A DNA stretch of 64,000 bases. Source: Caulobacter segnis. Its GTDB lineage: Bacteria; Pseudomonadota; Alphaproteobacteria; Caulobacterales; Caulobacteraceae. Position numbers and translations under genes: made by a program. Positions within the stretch are counted from its first letter, which is position 1. Each line of letters starts with the position of its first letter. The stretch is taken from NCBI RefSeq assembly GCF_029543125.1, contig NZ_JARQWW010000004.1, positions 62,001-126,000 of the forward strand, written 5' to 3'. The notes under the pieces were generated by a model that ran no database searches, was not told where the DNA came from, and saw only the letters and a list, made by a program, of their open reading frames with translations. Below, piece after piece: positions 36,154 through 44,450 of the stretch.

Positions 36154-36816
36154 ATGGACGCGCTTCTCAATCCGCTCGGCGACTTCATCTCACGGCATCA
36201 TGCGTGGGCTGGCGCCGTGCTTGGCGTGATCACCTTTGTCGAATCGCTCGTCTTCATCGGCGCCTTCGTGCCGGCCACAGCCCTGATGGTGATCGCCGGC
36301 GGCCTGGTCGCGGCCGGCGTGCTCGATCCCGTCTCCGTCCTGCTGTGGTGCGTGGTCGGCGCGGTGATGGGCGACGCGGTCTCCTATCAGCTCGGCCGCC
36401 GCTGGGGCCCCAGCGCCCTGCGCCGTCCGGAGTTCAAGCCGCACCGCCGGGTGATCGCCCGCACGCGCCTGTTCTTCCGCCGCTACGGCCCGATCTCGAT
36501 CTTCATCGGCCGCTTCTTCGGCCCGCTGCGCGCCTTCATTCCGCTGGTCGCCGGCATGATGCTGATGAAGAGCCGCCGCTTCCAGATCGCCAACGTGGTG
36601 TCGGCCCTGCTTTGGGTGCCGATCATGCTGGCCCCCGGCTACTTCGCCGCCCTGGGCCTGGCCCGGCTGGAGGCGCTGGGCGAGGCGGACCTGCTGACCC
36701 TGCTGATCGTCGGCGGCCTGATCGTCGCGGTCGCCGTGGTCGTCGCCTGGCGCGTGATGGCCCGCCGCATGGCGCGCACCAACCTGCCCCTGCGCGCCGC
36801 CCGCGGCCGCGCCTGA
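36154..36816 (+). CDS. DedA family inner-membrane protein
   Basis: The protein has 220 residues with five or so hydrophobic segments. The family signature is clear: ITFVESLVFIGAFVPATALM near the start, GDAVSYQLGRRWG, and the FIGRFFGPLRAFIPLVAG motif at about 125-142. DedA proteins are linked to undecaprenyl-phosphate and phospholipid flipping and to membrane homeostasis. The C-terminus is Arg-rich (MARRMARTNLPLRAARGRA), expected on the cytoplasmic side. Confidence 0.93.
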   Translation: MDALLNPLGDFISRHHAWAGAVLGVITFVESLVFIGAFVPATALMVIAGGLVAAGVLDPVSVLLWCVVGAVMGDAVSYQLGRRWGPSALRRPEFKPHRRVIARTRLFFRRYGPISIFIGRFFGPLRAFIPLVAGMMLMKSRRFQIANVVSALLWVPIMLAPGYFAALGLARLEALGEADLLTLLIVGGLIVAVAVVVAWRVMARRMARTNLPLRAARGRA

Positions 36817-37019
36817 AAACTTTCTGACCATCCTGCGGTCAAGCTTGGAACGCTTCGCGGCGCCGGGCTTTTCTAGTCATGTCCCCGCGCGGAAATATCC
36901 AAAGGGGGAACAGACCGGCCGGTGAGCACCTTACGCCCCCCCGACGAGACGCTCCCGGCCGGTCACCTCTCTTTCCAAAATGCTCGATCACACAACGGCG
37001 CGCCCGGCGCGCCCAAGGC
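36817..37019. other. Intergenic stretch downstream of dedA
   Basis: No supported gene. CCGGCCGG occurs twice, at about 36919 and 36953, on either side of a C-rich segment. A 40-odd-codon frame from the ATG at about 36878 has Arg/Pro-rich content and no ribosome site, so I do not call it. Confidence 0.4.
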
Positions 37020-37035
37020 TTAATCCGCGGTTAAC
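37020..37035 (+). promoter_or_regulatory. Perfect CtrA binding site
   Basis: TTAA-TCCGCGG-TTAAC matches the full Caulobacter CtrA consensus (TTAA-N7-TTAAC). The nearest protein gene on the plus strand has ended 200 bases upstream. Downstream lie only the candidate small RNA and tRNA-Asn. Confidence 0.75.
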
Positions 37036-37049
37036 CGCATCAGCCTGAG

Positions 37050-37125
37050 TTGTGGATGTCTTCTTGAAGACACCCACCAATCTGAACTTTCCACAGCTCG
37101 GTTTGCGCCGAGCTGTTTTTCTTTC
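37050..37125 (+). ncRNA. Candidate small RNA with terminator, downstream of a CtrA site
   Basis: A strong hairpin at 37052-37077 (GTGG, one A-C mismatch, TGTCTTC with GAAGACA and CCAC) is followed after 16 bases by a complete rho-independent terminator (37094-37125). No open reading frame explains a transcript ending here, and dedA ends 280 bases earlier. The 5' end is a guess: if the CtrA box sits at about -30, the transcript would start near 37060 and the first hairpin would be cut. No match to a named RNA family is claimed. Confidence 0.4.
37094..37125 (+). terminator. Rho-independent terminator
   Basis: CAGCTCGG pairs with CCGAGCTG around TTTGCG, followed by TTTTTCTTTC. It is textbook in form. 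It could end the candidate small RNA or a long dedA transcript. Confidence 0.9.
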
Positions 37126-37134
37126 GAAGAGGTG

Positions 37135-37163
37135 TTGCGCGCCCCGCCGCCGGAGGCTATAGC
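37135..37163 (+). promoter_or_regulatory. Promoter of tRNA-Asn
   Basis: TTGCGCG at 37135 and GCTATAGC at 37156 are 14 bases apart, fitting the Caulobacter housekeeping promoter pattern (TTGACGS, N10-14, GCTANAWC). The expected start is about 37170, shortly before the tRNA. Confidence 0.75.
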
Positions 37164-37187
37164 CCCCACCTCTTCTGAGACACCTGA

Positions 37188-37262
37188 TCCGCGGTAGCTC
37201 AGTGGTAGAGCAGCCGGCTGTTAACCGGCTGGTCGTAGGTTCGAATCCTACCCGCGGAGCCA
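37188..37262 (+). tRNA. tRNA-Asn (anticodon GTT)
   Basis: The 75-nt cloverleaf has acceptor arms TCCGCGG and CCGCGGA with discriminator G and an encoded CCA. The anticodon loop is CTGTTAA (GTT) and the T arm is GTAGGTTCGAATCCTAC. Confidence 0.98.
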
Positions 37263-37303
37263 GGTTTCAGAACGCCGTCGATCGGCGCTGATCCCTGACA
37301 AAT

Positions 37304-37765
37304 TCAATCGATCGAAACAGGTGTCGCACCTGTGCGCTTCACCGCATCCATCGACACCAGCGTCTCGTAGCCGCGCACGTTCGGATCGGCGAAGTGCCGG
37401 GTCGTAAAAGCCTGATAGTCGGCCATGTCACGCATGGTCAGGGTGAGGACGAAATCGGCGCGGCCGGTGACGTACCAGCACTGCATCACCTCCGGCGCGG
37501 CGCGCATCCGCGCCTTGAAGCTTTCAAGCAGTTCCGCCTGATCGCGCTCCATCTCCACCAGGACGATCATGGTCAGGCCGCGCCCGACCTTCTCGGGCGC
37601 CACCACCGACACGTCGGCGACGATGACGCCCTCCTCACGCAGGCGCTGGGCGCGGCGCAGGCAGGCCGCTGAGGACAGGCCCACCTTCTCCGCCAGCTGG
37701 GCGCCGGTCTGCTGGTTGTCCCGCTGCAGCGCCGCCAGGAGCTTGGCGTCGAAACCGTCGATCAT
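37304..37765 (-). CDS. Lrp/AsnC family transcriptional regulator
   Basis: The ATG at 37765 (MIDGFDAKLLAALQRDNQQT) gives 153 residues, the family length; a start 39 bases earlier is possible but adds an atypical lead. The N-terminal winged helix-turn-helix is QLAEKVGLSSAACLRRAQRLREEG. The C-terminal RAM ligand domain includes VMQCWYVTGRADFVLTLTMR and RGYETLVSMDAVK. It is probably an amino-acid-responsive regulator. It is divergent from the VOC gene, a possible target. Confidence 0.93.
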   Translation of the reverse strand: MIDGFDAKLLAALQRDNQQTGAQLAEKVGLSSAACLRRAQRLREEGVIVADVSVVAPEKVGRGLTMIVLVEMERDQAELLESFKARMRAAPEVMQCWYVTGRADFVLTLTMRDMADYQAFTTRHFADPNVRGYETLVSMDAVKRTGATPVSID

Positions 37766-37905
37766 GGGTCCCCGCGAGATTCGAACCTGGTCAGCCGCCA
37801 TCATGGCGATTTCGCGCAGGAAGGGCCCGGACTTTGCGCCCCTTCCGCACGGCCTCGCCCATATGGTGCCGCTCCCTCAAGACGGCCACCTCGGAGACCG
37901 CCGAA

Positions 37906-38271
37906 ATGCTCGACCACCTTGAACTGAAAAGCACCGACCTCGATCTCGCCGCCGCCTTCTATTCACGGGTGCTCGCTCCGCTGGGCTACGCCCTGCGGGT
38001 GGATGAGGAGATCAAAAAGGGGTTCGGCGACGCCCACGGCCTGGACTTCTTCGTCACCGCCGGCGGCACGTCGCAGAAGGTCCACTACGCCTTCGTGGCG
38101 CCGGACCGCGCCACGGTGGACGCCTGCTTCGAGGCCGGCCGCGACGCGCCCGGCGGCAAGCAGGACCGGCCGCCGGCCCTGGCTCCCAACATCCACGAGA
38201 ACTACTACGCCGGCTATCTGCGCGATCCCGACGGCCACCTCGTGGAGTTCGTCTGCCAGAAGGCCGCCTAG
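37906..38271 (+). CDS. VOC (glyoxalase/bleomycin-resistance fold) protein
   Basis: The 121-residue protein has one VOC domain: MLDHLELKSTDLDLAAAFYS at the start, LDFFVTAGGTSQKVHYAFVA in the middle and AGYLRDPDGHLVEFVCQKA at the end. Metal-site type residues are visible (His in LDHLELKS, Glu in LVEFV). These are small metal-dependent enzymes or binding proteins acting on small molecules. The substrate is unknown. It ends 13 bases before the convergent gloA. Confidence 0.88.
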   Translation: MLDHLELKSTDLDLAAAFYSRVLAPLGYALRVDEEIKKGFGDAHGLDFFVTAGGTSQKVHYAFVAPDRATVDACFEAGRDAPGGKQDRPPALAPNIHENYYAGYLRDPDGHLVEFVCQKAA

Positions 38272-38284
38272 CGGGTTCTATGAG

Positions 38285-38725
38285 CTACCAGACGCCCGTA
38301 TTGGGCATGGACACCCACGGCTCGGCGGGGGGCAGGCTGTCGCCCCGCTGCAGCAGCTCGATGGAGATGCCGTCCGGCGAGCGGACGAAGGCCATGTGGC
38401 CGTCGCGCGGCGGGCGGTTGATGGTCACGCCCTTGTCCATCAGCTTCTGGCAGAGCGCGTAGATGTCGTCCACGCGATAGGCCAGATGGCCGAAGTTGCG
38501 GCCGCCGCCGTAGTCCTCGGTGTCCCAGTTGTAGGTCAGCTCGACCAGCGGGCTCTTGCCGGCCTTCACCTTGTCCATGTCGCCGGGGGCGGCCAGGAAG
38601 ACCAGCGTGAAGCGGCCCTTCTCGTGGTCGGTGCGGTAGGCTTCGACCAGGCCCAGGCCGTCGCAGTAGAAGGCCAGCGCCGCATCGAGGTCCTTCACCC
38701 GGACCATGGTGTGCAGATATTCCAT
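38285..38725 (-). CDS. gloA: Lactoylglutathione lyase (glyoxalase I)-like
   Basis: The enzyme would isomerise the methylglyoxal-glutathione hemithioacetal to S-lactoylglutathione. It has 146 residues from the ATG at 38725 with GGGAG upstream. [20 protein letters not shown] (His metal ligand) and [20 protein letters not shown] (Glu and substrate-site block) are the GloA signature, with [19 protein letters not shown] and [16 protein letters not shown] carrying the last Glu. It is the third gene of an operon after a lipoprotein and an Atm1-type exporter. Confidence 0.92.
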   Translation of the reverse strand: MEYLHTMVRVKDLDAALAFYCDGLGLVEAYRTDHEKGRFTLVFLAAPGDMDKVKAGKSPLVELTYNWDTEDYGGGRNFGHLAYRVDDIYALCQKLMDKGVTINRPPRDGHMAFVRSPDGISIELLQRGDSLPPAEPWVSMPNTGVW

Positions 38726-38739
38726 CGCAGCGCTCCCTC

Positions 38740-40599
38740 TTAAGGCTGAGGCGCTTCTGATAGCGCGCCGTCGCGCGTCTGGCGACGCCACAGGGCGGCG
38801 TATTCGCCCCCCGCCGCCAACAAGCTCGCGTGATCGCCACGCTCCACGATCCGGCCACGACGCAGGACCAGAATCTGGTCGGCGTCGACAATGGTCGACA
38901 GCCGGTGCGCCACCACCAGGGTCGTGCGGCCCCGACGGGCCTTGCGCAGGGTCTCCTGGATGGCCGCCTCGGTGCGGCTGTCCAGGGCGCTGGTCGCCTC
39001 ATCCAGGATCAGCACCCGTGGCTCGGCCAGCAGGGCGCGGGCGATGCCGACACGTTGCCGCTCCCCGCCCGACAGCTTCAGGCCGCGCTCGCCCACCTTG
39101 GTCGCCATACCTTCCGGCAGGGCCTCGATGAAGGCGCCCAGCTCCGCCGCCCGCGCGGCGGCCCAGATCTCGTCGTCCGTGGCGCCCGGCCGGGCGAAGC
39201 CGATGTTGGCGGCCAGGGTGTCGTTGAACAGCGCCACGTCCTGCGGCACCAGGGCCACCGCCCCGCGCAGAGCCGGCTGCTTCAGCTGGCGCAGGTCCGC
39301 CCCGTCCAGGGTCACGCGCCCCTTCTGCGGATCGATCAAACGCAGGGCCAAGCGCACCAGGGTCGTTTTGCCCGCGCCAGACGGCCCCACCAGGGCCGTG
39401 GTCGTGCCCGGCGCGGCGACGAAGCTGACATCCGTGATCCCCTCGGACCGCGCGCCGTGACGGAAGGAGACATCCTCGAACGCCACCGCCCCGCCCCGGC
39501 TGTCGCACGGGGGCAGGTCCACGGGATCGGCCGCCTCGGCCACCTCCGGCCGCTGGCGGCGCAGGTCCATCATCGCCTCCATGTCGATGAAGGCCTGGCG
39601 GATCTCGCGATAGGCGAAGCCCAGGATGTTCAGCGGGTTATACAGGTTGATGAGGATCAGGATCGAGGCGGTGACATCGCCGGGACCGATGCGGCCGGCC
39701 GCCACCTCCGCCCCCGCCAGCACCGCCATAACGCCGAGACCCAGGCTCAGGATCGCCGACTGCGCCACGTTCAGCAGGCTGAGCGAGGTGGTCGACTTCA
39801 CCTGCGCCCGGGCATAGGCGCGCATGGCGTGCTCATAGCCCTCGGCCGCGCGCGCCTCGGCGCCGAAGGCCTTCACCGTCTCGTAGTTCAGCAGGGCGTC
39901 CACCGCCCGGCCCGCCGCCTCGCTGTCGGCCTCGTTCAATTCCCGCCGATGCTCGATCCGCCAGTTGGAGATGCTGAGCGTGATCCAGGAATAGATCGCC
40001 ACCGTCCCCACCGCCGTCACGGCGAAGCGCCAGTCGAAAGCCTTGGCCAGCACCACCGCCGCCATGACCAGCTCCAGCACCGTGGGGCCAATGTTGAACA
40101 CCAGGAACCGGACCAGGAAGTCCATGGACCGCGCGCCCCGGTCGATGGTCCGCGACAGAGCCCCGGTGCGCTTGGTCTGGTGGAAGTCGATGGACAGCGA
40201 CAGGGCGTGGGCGAAGGTCTCGGTGGCCGCCTTGGCCTGGGCCGCCTGGGCCACTGGGGTGAAGATGGCGTCCCGCGCCTGGGGCGCCGCGTAGGACAGG
40301 AACCGGATAAGCGCCCAGCCGAGCGCCAGACCCGCGAAGGCGAAGGTCACTGTCGCCACCGCCCCCTGCCCCGCCGTCAGACGGTTCACGGCCGCGCCCA
40401 GCAGCAACGGACCGACGACGCCGAGCGCCTTGCCGACAATGGTCAGGAACAGGGCGGCCGACAGCCGCCATTTCAGGCCCGGCGCATCCGAACGCAGCAG
40501 CAGCCGGCCCAGGTCTCCCAGGGCGGTCAGCGGCTTGGCCTTGGTCTGGACTTCGATTTCGGCCGCGCCCCGTCGGCGCGCCGCCGCACGAAGGCTCAA
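38740..40599 (-). CDS. Atm1/ABCB7-type ABC exporter (fused membrane and ATPase domains)
   Basis: This 619-residue half-transporter dimerises in the inner membrane. Six membrane helices occupy about 40-320. [20 protein letters not shown] and [14 protein letters not shown] are characteristic of the Atm1 group, which exports glutathione-linked compounds. The ATPase domain has Walker [15 protein letters not shown], signature [15 protein letters not shown] and Walker [13 protein letters not shown]. The start is a TTG at 40599, overlapping the upstream stop (TTGA) with GGAGG 7 bases before it. Operon partners are a lipoprotein and gloA, consistent with a thiol/electrophile theme (inference). Confidence 0.93.
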   Translation of the reverse strand: MSLRAAARRRGAAEIEVQTKAKPLTALGDLGRLLLRSDAPGLKWRLSAALFLTIVGKALGVVGPLLLGAAVNRLTAGQGAVATVTFAFAGLALGWALIRFLSYAAPQARDAIFTPVAQAAQAKAATETFAHALSLSIDFHQTKRTGALSRTIDRGARSMDFLVRFLVFNIGPTVLELVMAAVVLAKAFDWRFAVTAVGTVAIYSWITLSISNWRIEHRRELNEADSEAAGRAVDALLNYETVKAFGAEARAAEGYEHAMRAYARAQVKSTTSLSLLNVAQSAILSLGLGVMAVLAGAEVAAGRIGPGDVTASILILINLYNPLNILGFAYREIRQAFIDMEAMMDLRRQRPEVAEAADPVDLPPCDSRGGAVAFEDVSFRHGARSEGITDVSFVAAPGTTTALVGPSGAGKTTLVRLALRLIDPQKGRVTLDGADLRQLKQPALRGAVALVPQDVALFNDTLAANIGFARPGATDDEIWAAARAAELGAFIEALPEGMATKVGERGLKLSGGERQRVGIARALLAEPRVLILDEATSALDSRTEAAIQETLRKARRGRTTLVVAHRLSTIVDADQILVLRRGRIVERGDHASLLAAGGEYAALWRRQTRDGALSEAPQP

Positions 40600-41405
40600 G
40601 CCCCGTCCTCCATGACCACCGTGGTCTGCACGCCGCCGGCCGGGGTCATCCAGTCGATGCGCCAGCCGCGCGGCGCGCGTTCGCCCTGGAACGGTCCGGA
40701 CTGCAGCGGCCCCACCGCGGCGACGGCGAGACGCACCGAATCCTCGCCGCCCTGGCCCGCCGCCACGATCTCGTAGCTTCCGGGCTCCAGCGGCCGGCTC
40801 AGGGGCAGACTGAAGCGCCCCTTGGCGTCCGCCTCGCCCTGGCCGCGCGTGACGCCGTCCACGCGCAGCTCCAGCGGCGTATCGGCCACGGCCAGGCCGG
40901 AGATCACCGCCCCGCCCTCCTGGTCGTAGTCCACCGCCAGGATGCGCGGACGCGCGCCCGCTCCAGCGACCACATCGGCGCCTGCCCCCGCGCGCAGCAT
41001 CGCCGCCGCGCCGGTCGGGGTGATCAGCACATACCCCTCCGCCTGAACGGTGCGATCGTTCTGGGTCATGGACAGGCCGAACAGGCGCGGCTCTTCCGAC
41101 CTTGGCGCAATGATTGTCCAGCGCCCCTCCCCGTCGGCTGTGGCGAACAGGGTCTCGCCGGTCGGGGCGCCAAGGCGCACCCGCGCGCCGCTCGCCGCCT
41201 TGCCAGACAGGCGCAGCCCGGCGGCGGTCGATTCGATCGCCGACACGCTCGGCGGGGCCGTATAGGCGGCCTCCGCCGCGTCCGGAGCCGGCGGCGCCGC
41301 CGGCGTGCTCCAGGCGGCGGTGCGCTCCTCGCGGCCACAGGCGTTCAGGGCCAGCGCCCCGGCCAGGATCACCGGGGTCCAGAGCATCCTTCCGACCAGA
41401 TTCAC
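40596..41405 (-). CDS. Lipoprotein with Ig-like/transport-associated beta repeats
   Basis: The GTG at 41405 is chosen because AAGGAG sits 5 bases upstream, giving 269 residues. The signal ends in a lipobox (ALALNAC, Cys at about 23). After a Pro/Ala linker come two beta-sandwich-like modules at about 55-130 (LRLSGKAASGARVRLGAPTG, ADGEGRWTI) and 155-215 (ISGLAVADTPLELRVDGVTR, ADAKGRFSLPL), resembling bacterial Ig-like or LysM-partner repeats. Its stop overlaps the exporter TTG start, so it is coupled to it. Function unknown. Confidence 0.8.
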   Translation of the reverse strand: MNLVGRMLWTPVILAGALALNACGREERTAAWSTPAAPPAPDAAEAAYTAPPSVSAIESTAAGLRLSGKAASGARVRLGAPTGETLFATADGEGRWTIIAPRSEEPRLFGLSMTQNDRTVQAEGYVLITPTGAAAMLRAGAGADVVAGAGARPRILAVDYDQEGGAVISGLAVADTPLELRVDGVTRGQGEADAKGRFSLPLSRPLEPGSYEIVAAGQGGEDSVRLAVAAVGPLQSGPFQGERAPRGWRIDWMTPAGGVQTTVVMEDGA

Positions 41406-41526
41406 GTGCACTCCTTGCAACCTTGTCGCCGACGGCCGATGTTGGCTGTCACACGATCACAGCCAGATCGTGATCAAAAGACGCGCCTTCAAGCGCGCCC
41501 AACGTTCTTTCCTGGAGTGACTGACC

Positions 41527-42132
41527 ATGTCGCACGAGTCCAGGCGTCTGGATTCGGTCTGCGTCTATTGCGGGTCCTCCGACGCCGTTGACCCCAAGCT
41601 GTTGCAAGACGCCGCCGAGGTGGGCCGCGAGTTCGCTCGCGCGGGCCTTCGCCTGGTCTATGGCGGCGGCGGCGTGGGCCTGATGGGCGCCAGCGCCGGA
41701 GCCGCGCACGACGCCGGCGGGCGGGTGCTGGGCGTCATCCCCAGCTTCCTGATCGGCCGCGAACGCCCCCTCACCAAGGTCGAGACCCGGGTGGTCGAGA
41801 CCATGGCCGAGCGCAAGAAAGGCCTGTTCGATGAATCCGACGCCTTTGTTGTCCTGCCGGGCGGCATCGGCACCCTGGAGGAGATTGTCGAGCTGCTGTC
41901 CTGGCGCCGTCTGAACCTGCACGACAAGCCCGTGGTGTTCTACAGCCCCGACGGCTTCTGGGACACGCTGTTCGCTCTGTTCGAGCACACCATCGCCACC
42001 GGCTTCACTCCCGCCTCCTTCCGCGAGGGTTATCGCGTGGTGGACAAGCCCGAGGACGTGGTCCCCGCCCTGCGCGCGATGGTTGCAGCCGACCCCGTCG
42101 AGGATGTAAGCGACGCCATTCGCTTGACATAG
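41527..42132 (+). CDS. LOG family cytokinin riboside 5'-monophosphate phosphoribohydrolase
   Basis: LOG proteins (TIGR00730) hydrolyse nucleoside 5'-monophosphates to base and ribose 5-phosphate; in bacteria the physiological substrate may be AMP-like. It has 201 residues. The Rossmann fold opens with SVCVYCGSSDAVD, followed by RLVYGGGGVGLMGASAGAAH and the catalytic PGGIGTLEEIVELLSW. The length and motifs are canonical. Confidence 0.93.
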   Translation: MSHESRRLDSVCVYCGSSDAVDPKLLQDAAEVGREFARAGLRLVYGGGGVGLMGASAGAAHDAGGRVLGVIPSFLIGRERPLTKVETRVVETMAERKKGLFDESDAFVVLPGGIGTLEEIVELLSWRRLNLHDKPVVFYSPDGFWDTLFALFEHTIATGFTPASFREGYRVVDKPEDVVPALRAMVAADPVEDVSDAIRLT

Positions 42133-42133
42133 T

Positions 42134-42149
42134 TGCGTTTCGAAACGCA
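42134..42149. promoter_or_regulatory. Perfect 16-bp palindrome, likely operator
   Basis: TGCGTTTCGAAACGCA lies between TTGACA (42124) and TATAGC (42151), 57 bases before the small secreted protein. The -35/-10 spacing of 21 bases is long, so the exact promoter is unclear, but a dyad here is well placed for repressor or activator binding. Confidence 0.55.
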
Positions 42150-42205
42150 CTATAGCGCTGTCCGCCGGCTCTCCCTCCGGCGGGGGGATTTTTAGGAGAG
42201 TCATC

Positions 42206-42514
42206 ATGCGTATCGTGCTCGGCCTCGTGGCCGTGGCCGCCCTCATGGGCGCGACCGCGGCGCAAGCCGCTTCTGACGGCGCCGCCGTCACCCTCAAGGC
42301 CGCCCCGGCCAAGACCCGTATGATCCAGGACGGCGCCGCCTGGGTCTGCAAGGACACCGTCTGCGTCGCCGGCAACGTGAAGTCCCAGCCCCCGGTCCGC
42401 GCCTGCAAGCGCGTCGCCGGCGAACTGGGCGAAGTCGCGGCCTTCACGTTCAAGGGCCAGGAACTGTCCGCCGAAGCCCTGGCCGAATGCAACGCCTCGG
42501 CCAAGGCCGCCTAA
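42206..42514 (+). CDS. Small secreted protein with Cys pairs, unknown
   Basis: The 102-residue protein follows an AGGAG ribosome site and has a signal peptide cut after AQA. The mature part has four Cys (AWVCKDTVCVAG, RACKRVAG, AECNAS), so disulfides are likely in the periplasm. It resembles short conserved alphaproteobacterial proteins of unknown function. Its promoter region carries the TGCGTTTCGAAACGCA dyad, so expression may be conditional. It ends 4 bases before the convergent gltX stop. Confidence 0.8.
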   Translation: MRIVLGLVAVAALMGATAAQAASDGAAVTLKAAPAKTRMIQDGAAWVCKDTVCVAGNVKSQPPVRACKRVAGELGEVAAFTFKGQELSAEALAECNASAKAA

Positions 42515-42518
42515 AGGA

Positions 42519-43853
42519 CTAGGCGGTTTCGCCGGACAGCCGGCGGACCGCCTTCTCCCGCCCGATCAGGGCCAGCAGCGGGCCCATCTCCGGGCCGTGA
42601 TCCATACCGGTGAGCGCGCGACGCAGGGGCAGGAACAGGCCCTTGCCCTTGGCCCCGGTCTTTTCCTTCACCGCATTGACCCACTCGCCCCAGGTGTCCG
42701 GGCCGATGGTCTCGGGCAGCAGCGCCTTGGCGGCGTCCAGGAACGCCTGATCCTCGACGACCGGAGTCACCTCGCCCGCCACGACCGTGGCCAGGGTCTT
42801 CACGTCGCCGAACATGTTGAGGTTGCCGCGCACGGCATTCCAGAAGCCCTCGCCCAGGTCGACGCCCAGCGCCGCCAGACGCGGTTTGGCCGTCTCGTAG
42901 GGCATGACGTGCAGCAGCGCCGCGTTCAGGCGGCCCAGGTCCGCCTCATCGTAACGCGCGGCCGAACGGCCCATCTTCGAGAACTCGAAGCTCTCGCCCA
43001 GCACGGCCAGCGACTCGCCGATCTCCAGGTTGTCGGAGGTGCCGATTTTCGCCAGGTGCGAGGTGATGGCCAGCGGCTCGAAGCCCTGCTCCCGCAGGTC
43101 GCAGATCGACAGCGAGCCCAGACGCTTGGACAGCGCCCCGCCGTCGGCTCCGACCAGCAGGGTCATGTGCGCGAAGGTCGGCGCGGCCGCGCCCAGGGCT
43201 TCGAAGATCTCGATCTGGGCGCCGGTGTTGGTGACGTGGTCCTCGCCGCGGATCACATGGGTGATGCCCATGTCGATGTCGTCCACCACCGACGGCAGGG
43301 TGTAGAGGAACGCGCCGTCCTCGCGGATCAGCACCGGATCGGACATGGAGGCGGTGTCCACCTCGCACTCCCCGCGGACCAGATCCATCCACTTCACGCG
43401 CTTGCCTTCTAGGCGGAAGCGCCAGTGCGGACGGCGGCCCTCGGCCTCCAGGGCGGCCTTCTCCTCGTCGGTCAGCTTAAGGGCTGCGCGGTCATAGATC
43501 GGCGGCTGGCCGCGCGACAGCTGCACCTTGCGGCGGCGATCCAGCTCTTCGCCGGTCTCATAGGCCGGGTAAAGGCGGCCCTGCGCCTTCAGGCGCTCGA
43601 CAGCTTGCTGATAGACCGGGAAGCGGGCCGATTGATTGTGACGCTCGTCCCAGACCAGGCCCAGCCAGGTCAGGTCGGTTTCGATGCCCTGCTCGAATTC
43701 CTTGGTCGAACGCTCGAGGTCGGTGTCGTCGATGCGCAGCACGAACTGCCCGCCCTGCCGCTTGGCGTACAGCCAATTGATCAGCGCAGCGCGGATGTTG
43801 CCGACATGCAGACGCCCAGTGGGCGACGGCGCGAAACGGACCTTCACGGTCAT
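42519..43853 (-). CDS. gltX: Glutamate--tRNA ligase
   Basis: A class I synthetase charging tRNA-Glu. The 444-residue protein has the HIGH-type motif in APSPTGRLHVGNIRAALINW and the KMSKS-equivalent in GGALSKRLGSLS. RIDDTDLERSTKEF and THVIRGEDHVTNT are family blocks. At 444 residues it fits the shorter of the two GluRS types that many alphaproteobacteria carry. A second copy elsewhere in the genome would be expected, which cannot be seen here. Confidence 0.96.
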   Translation of the reverse strand: MTVKVRFAPSPTGRLHVGNIRAALINWLYAKRQGGQFVLRIDDTDLERSTKEFEQGIETDLTWLGLVWDERHNQSARFPVYQQAVERLKAQGRLYPAYETGEELDRRRKVQLSRGQPPIYDRAALKLTDEEKAALEAEGRRPHWRFRLEGKRVKWMDLVRGECEVDTASMSDPVLIREDGAFLYTLPSVVDDIDMGITHVIRGEDHVTNTGAQIEIFEALGAAAPTFAHMTLLVGADGGALSKRLGSLSICDLREQGFEPLAITSHLAKIGTSDNLEIGESLAVLGESFEFSKMGRSAARYDEADLGRLNAALLHVMPYETAKPRLAALGVDLGEGFWNAVRGNLNMFGDVKTLATVVAGEVTPVVEDQAFLDAAKALLPETIGPDTWGEWVNAVKEKTGAKGKGLFLPLRRALTGMDHGPEMGPLLALIGREKAVRRLSGETA

Positions 43854-43927
43854 GGAGCCAAAGCCTTCCCTATCGAAGGCCGGCTAGGTCGGCCCTCGAC
43901 GTCGGGAAGTCAAGCGGCCTGAACGGC

Positions 43928-44356
43928 TTAGTCGTCGCGGTGGACGCGTTCGCGGCGCTCGTGACGCTCCTGGGCCTCAAGGCTCAGGGTCGCCACCGGC
44001 CGGGCTTCCAGTCGGGCCAGACCGATGGGCTCACCCGTCTCTTCGCAGAAGCCGTAGGACCCGTCCTCGATTCGGCGCAGGGCCTCGTCGATCTTCGAGA
44101 TCAGCTTGCGTTGTCGATCACGGGTGCGCAGCTCCAGAGCCCGATCAGTCTCCGACGAGGCGCGGTCGGCCAGGTCCGGATGATTCTCAGTCTCCGTCTG
44201 GAGATGCGAGACCGTATCGCGAGATTCGCGAAGGATCTCTTCCTTCCAGTCGAGCAGCTTTTGTTTGAAATACTCGAGCTGACGCTCGTTCATGAACTCT
44301 TCGCCCTCGGAAGGACGATAGGTATCTTTCGAAACCAGAACCGCGGCCGCTGTCAT
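43928..44356 (-). CDS. dksA: DksA-type RNA polymerase-binding regulator
   Basis: DksA inserts into the RNA polymerase secondary channel and acts with ppGpp. The start at 44356 (MTAAAVLVSKDTYRPSEGEE) gives 142 residues. The coiled coil spans about 30-105 (RQLEYFKQKLLDWKEEILRE, DLADRASSETDRALELRTRD). The C-terminal zinc-finger region keeps only one Cys (SYGFCEETGEPIGLARLEA) instead of the classical four, a form common in alphaproteobacteria. It lies next to fliX, as in Caulobacter. Confidence 0.95.
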   Translation of the reverse strand: MTAAAVLVSKDTYRPSEGEEFMNERQLEYFKQKLLDWKEEILRESRDTVSHLQTETENHPDLADRASSETDRALELRTRDRQRKLISKIDEALRRIEDGSYGFCEETGEPIGLARLEARPVATLSLEAQERHERRERVHRDD

Positions 44357-44450
44357 TAGCGCCTCACGCCCCATAAAAACCCACCCACAGCAGGCAGGCC
44401 GCTTATAGCAAAACAAAATTCCCGTTCAACGGGCCATTGCACCGCATGTC

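Noticed and set aside
37051..37094. DnaA-box-like sequences (TGTGGATGT and CTTTCCACA) near the CtrA site, hinting at an origin
   Set aside because: Each differs from the consensus at two of nine positions, and no origin-type gene or AT-rich stretch is nearby.
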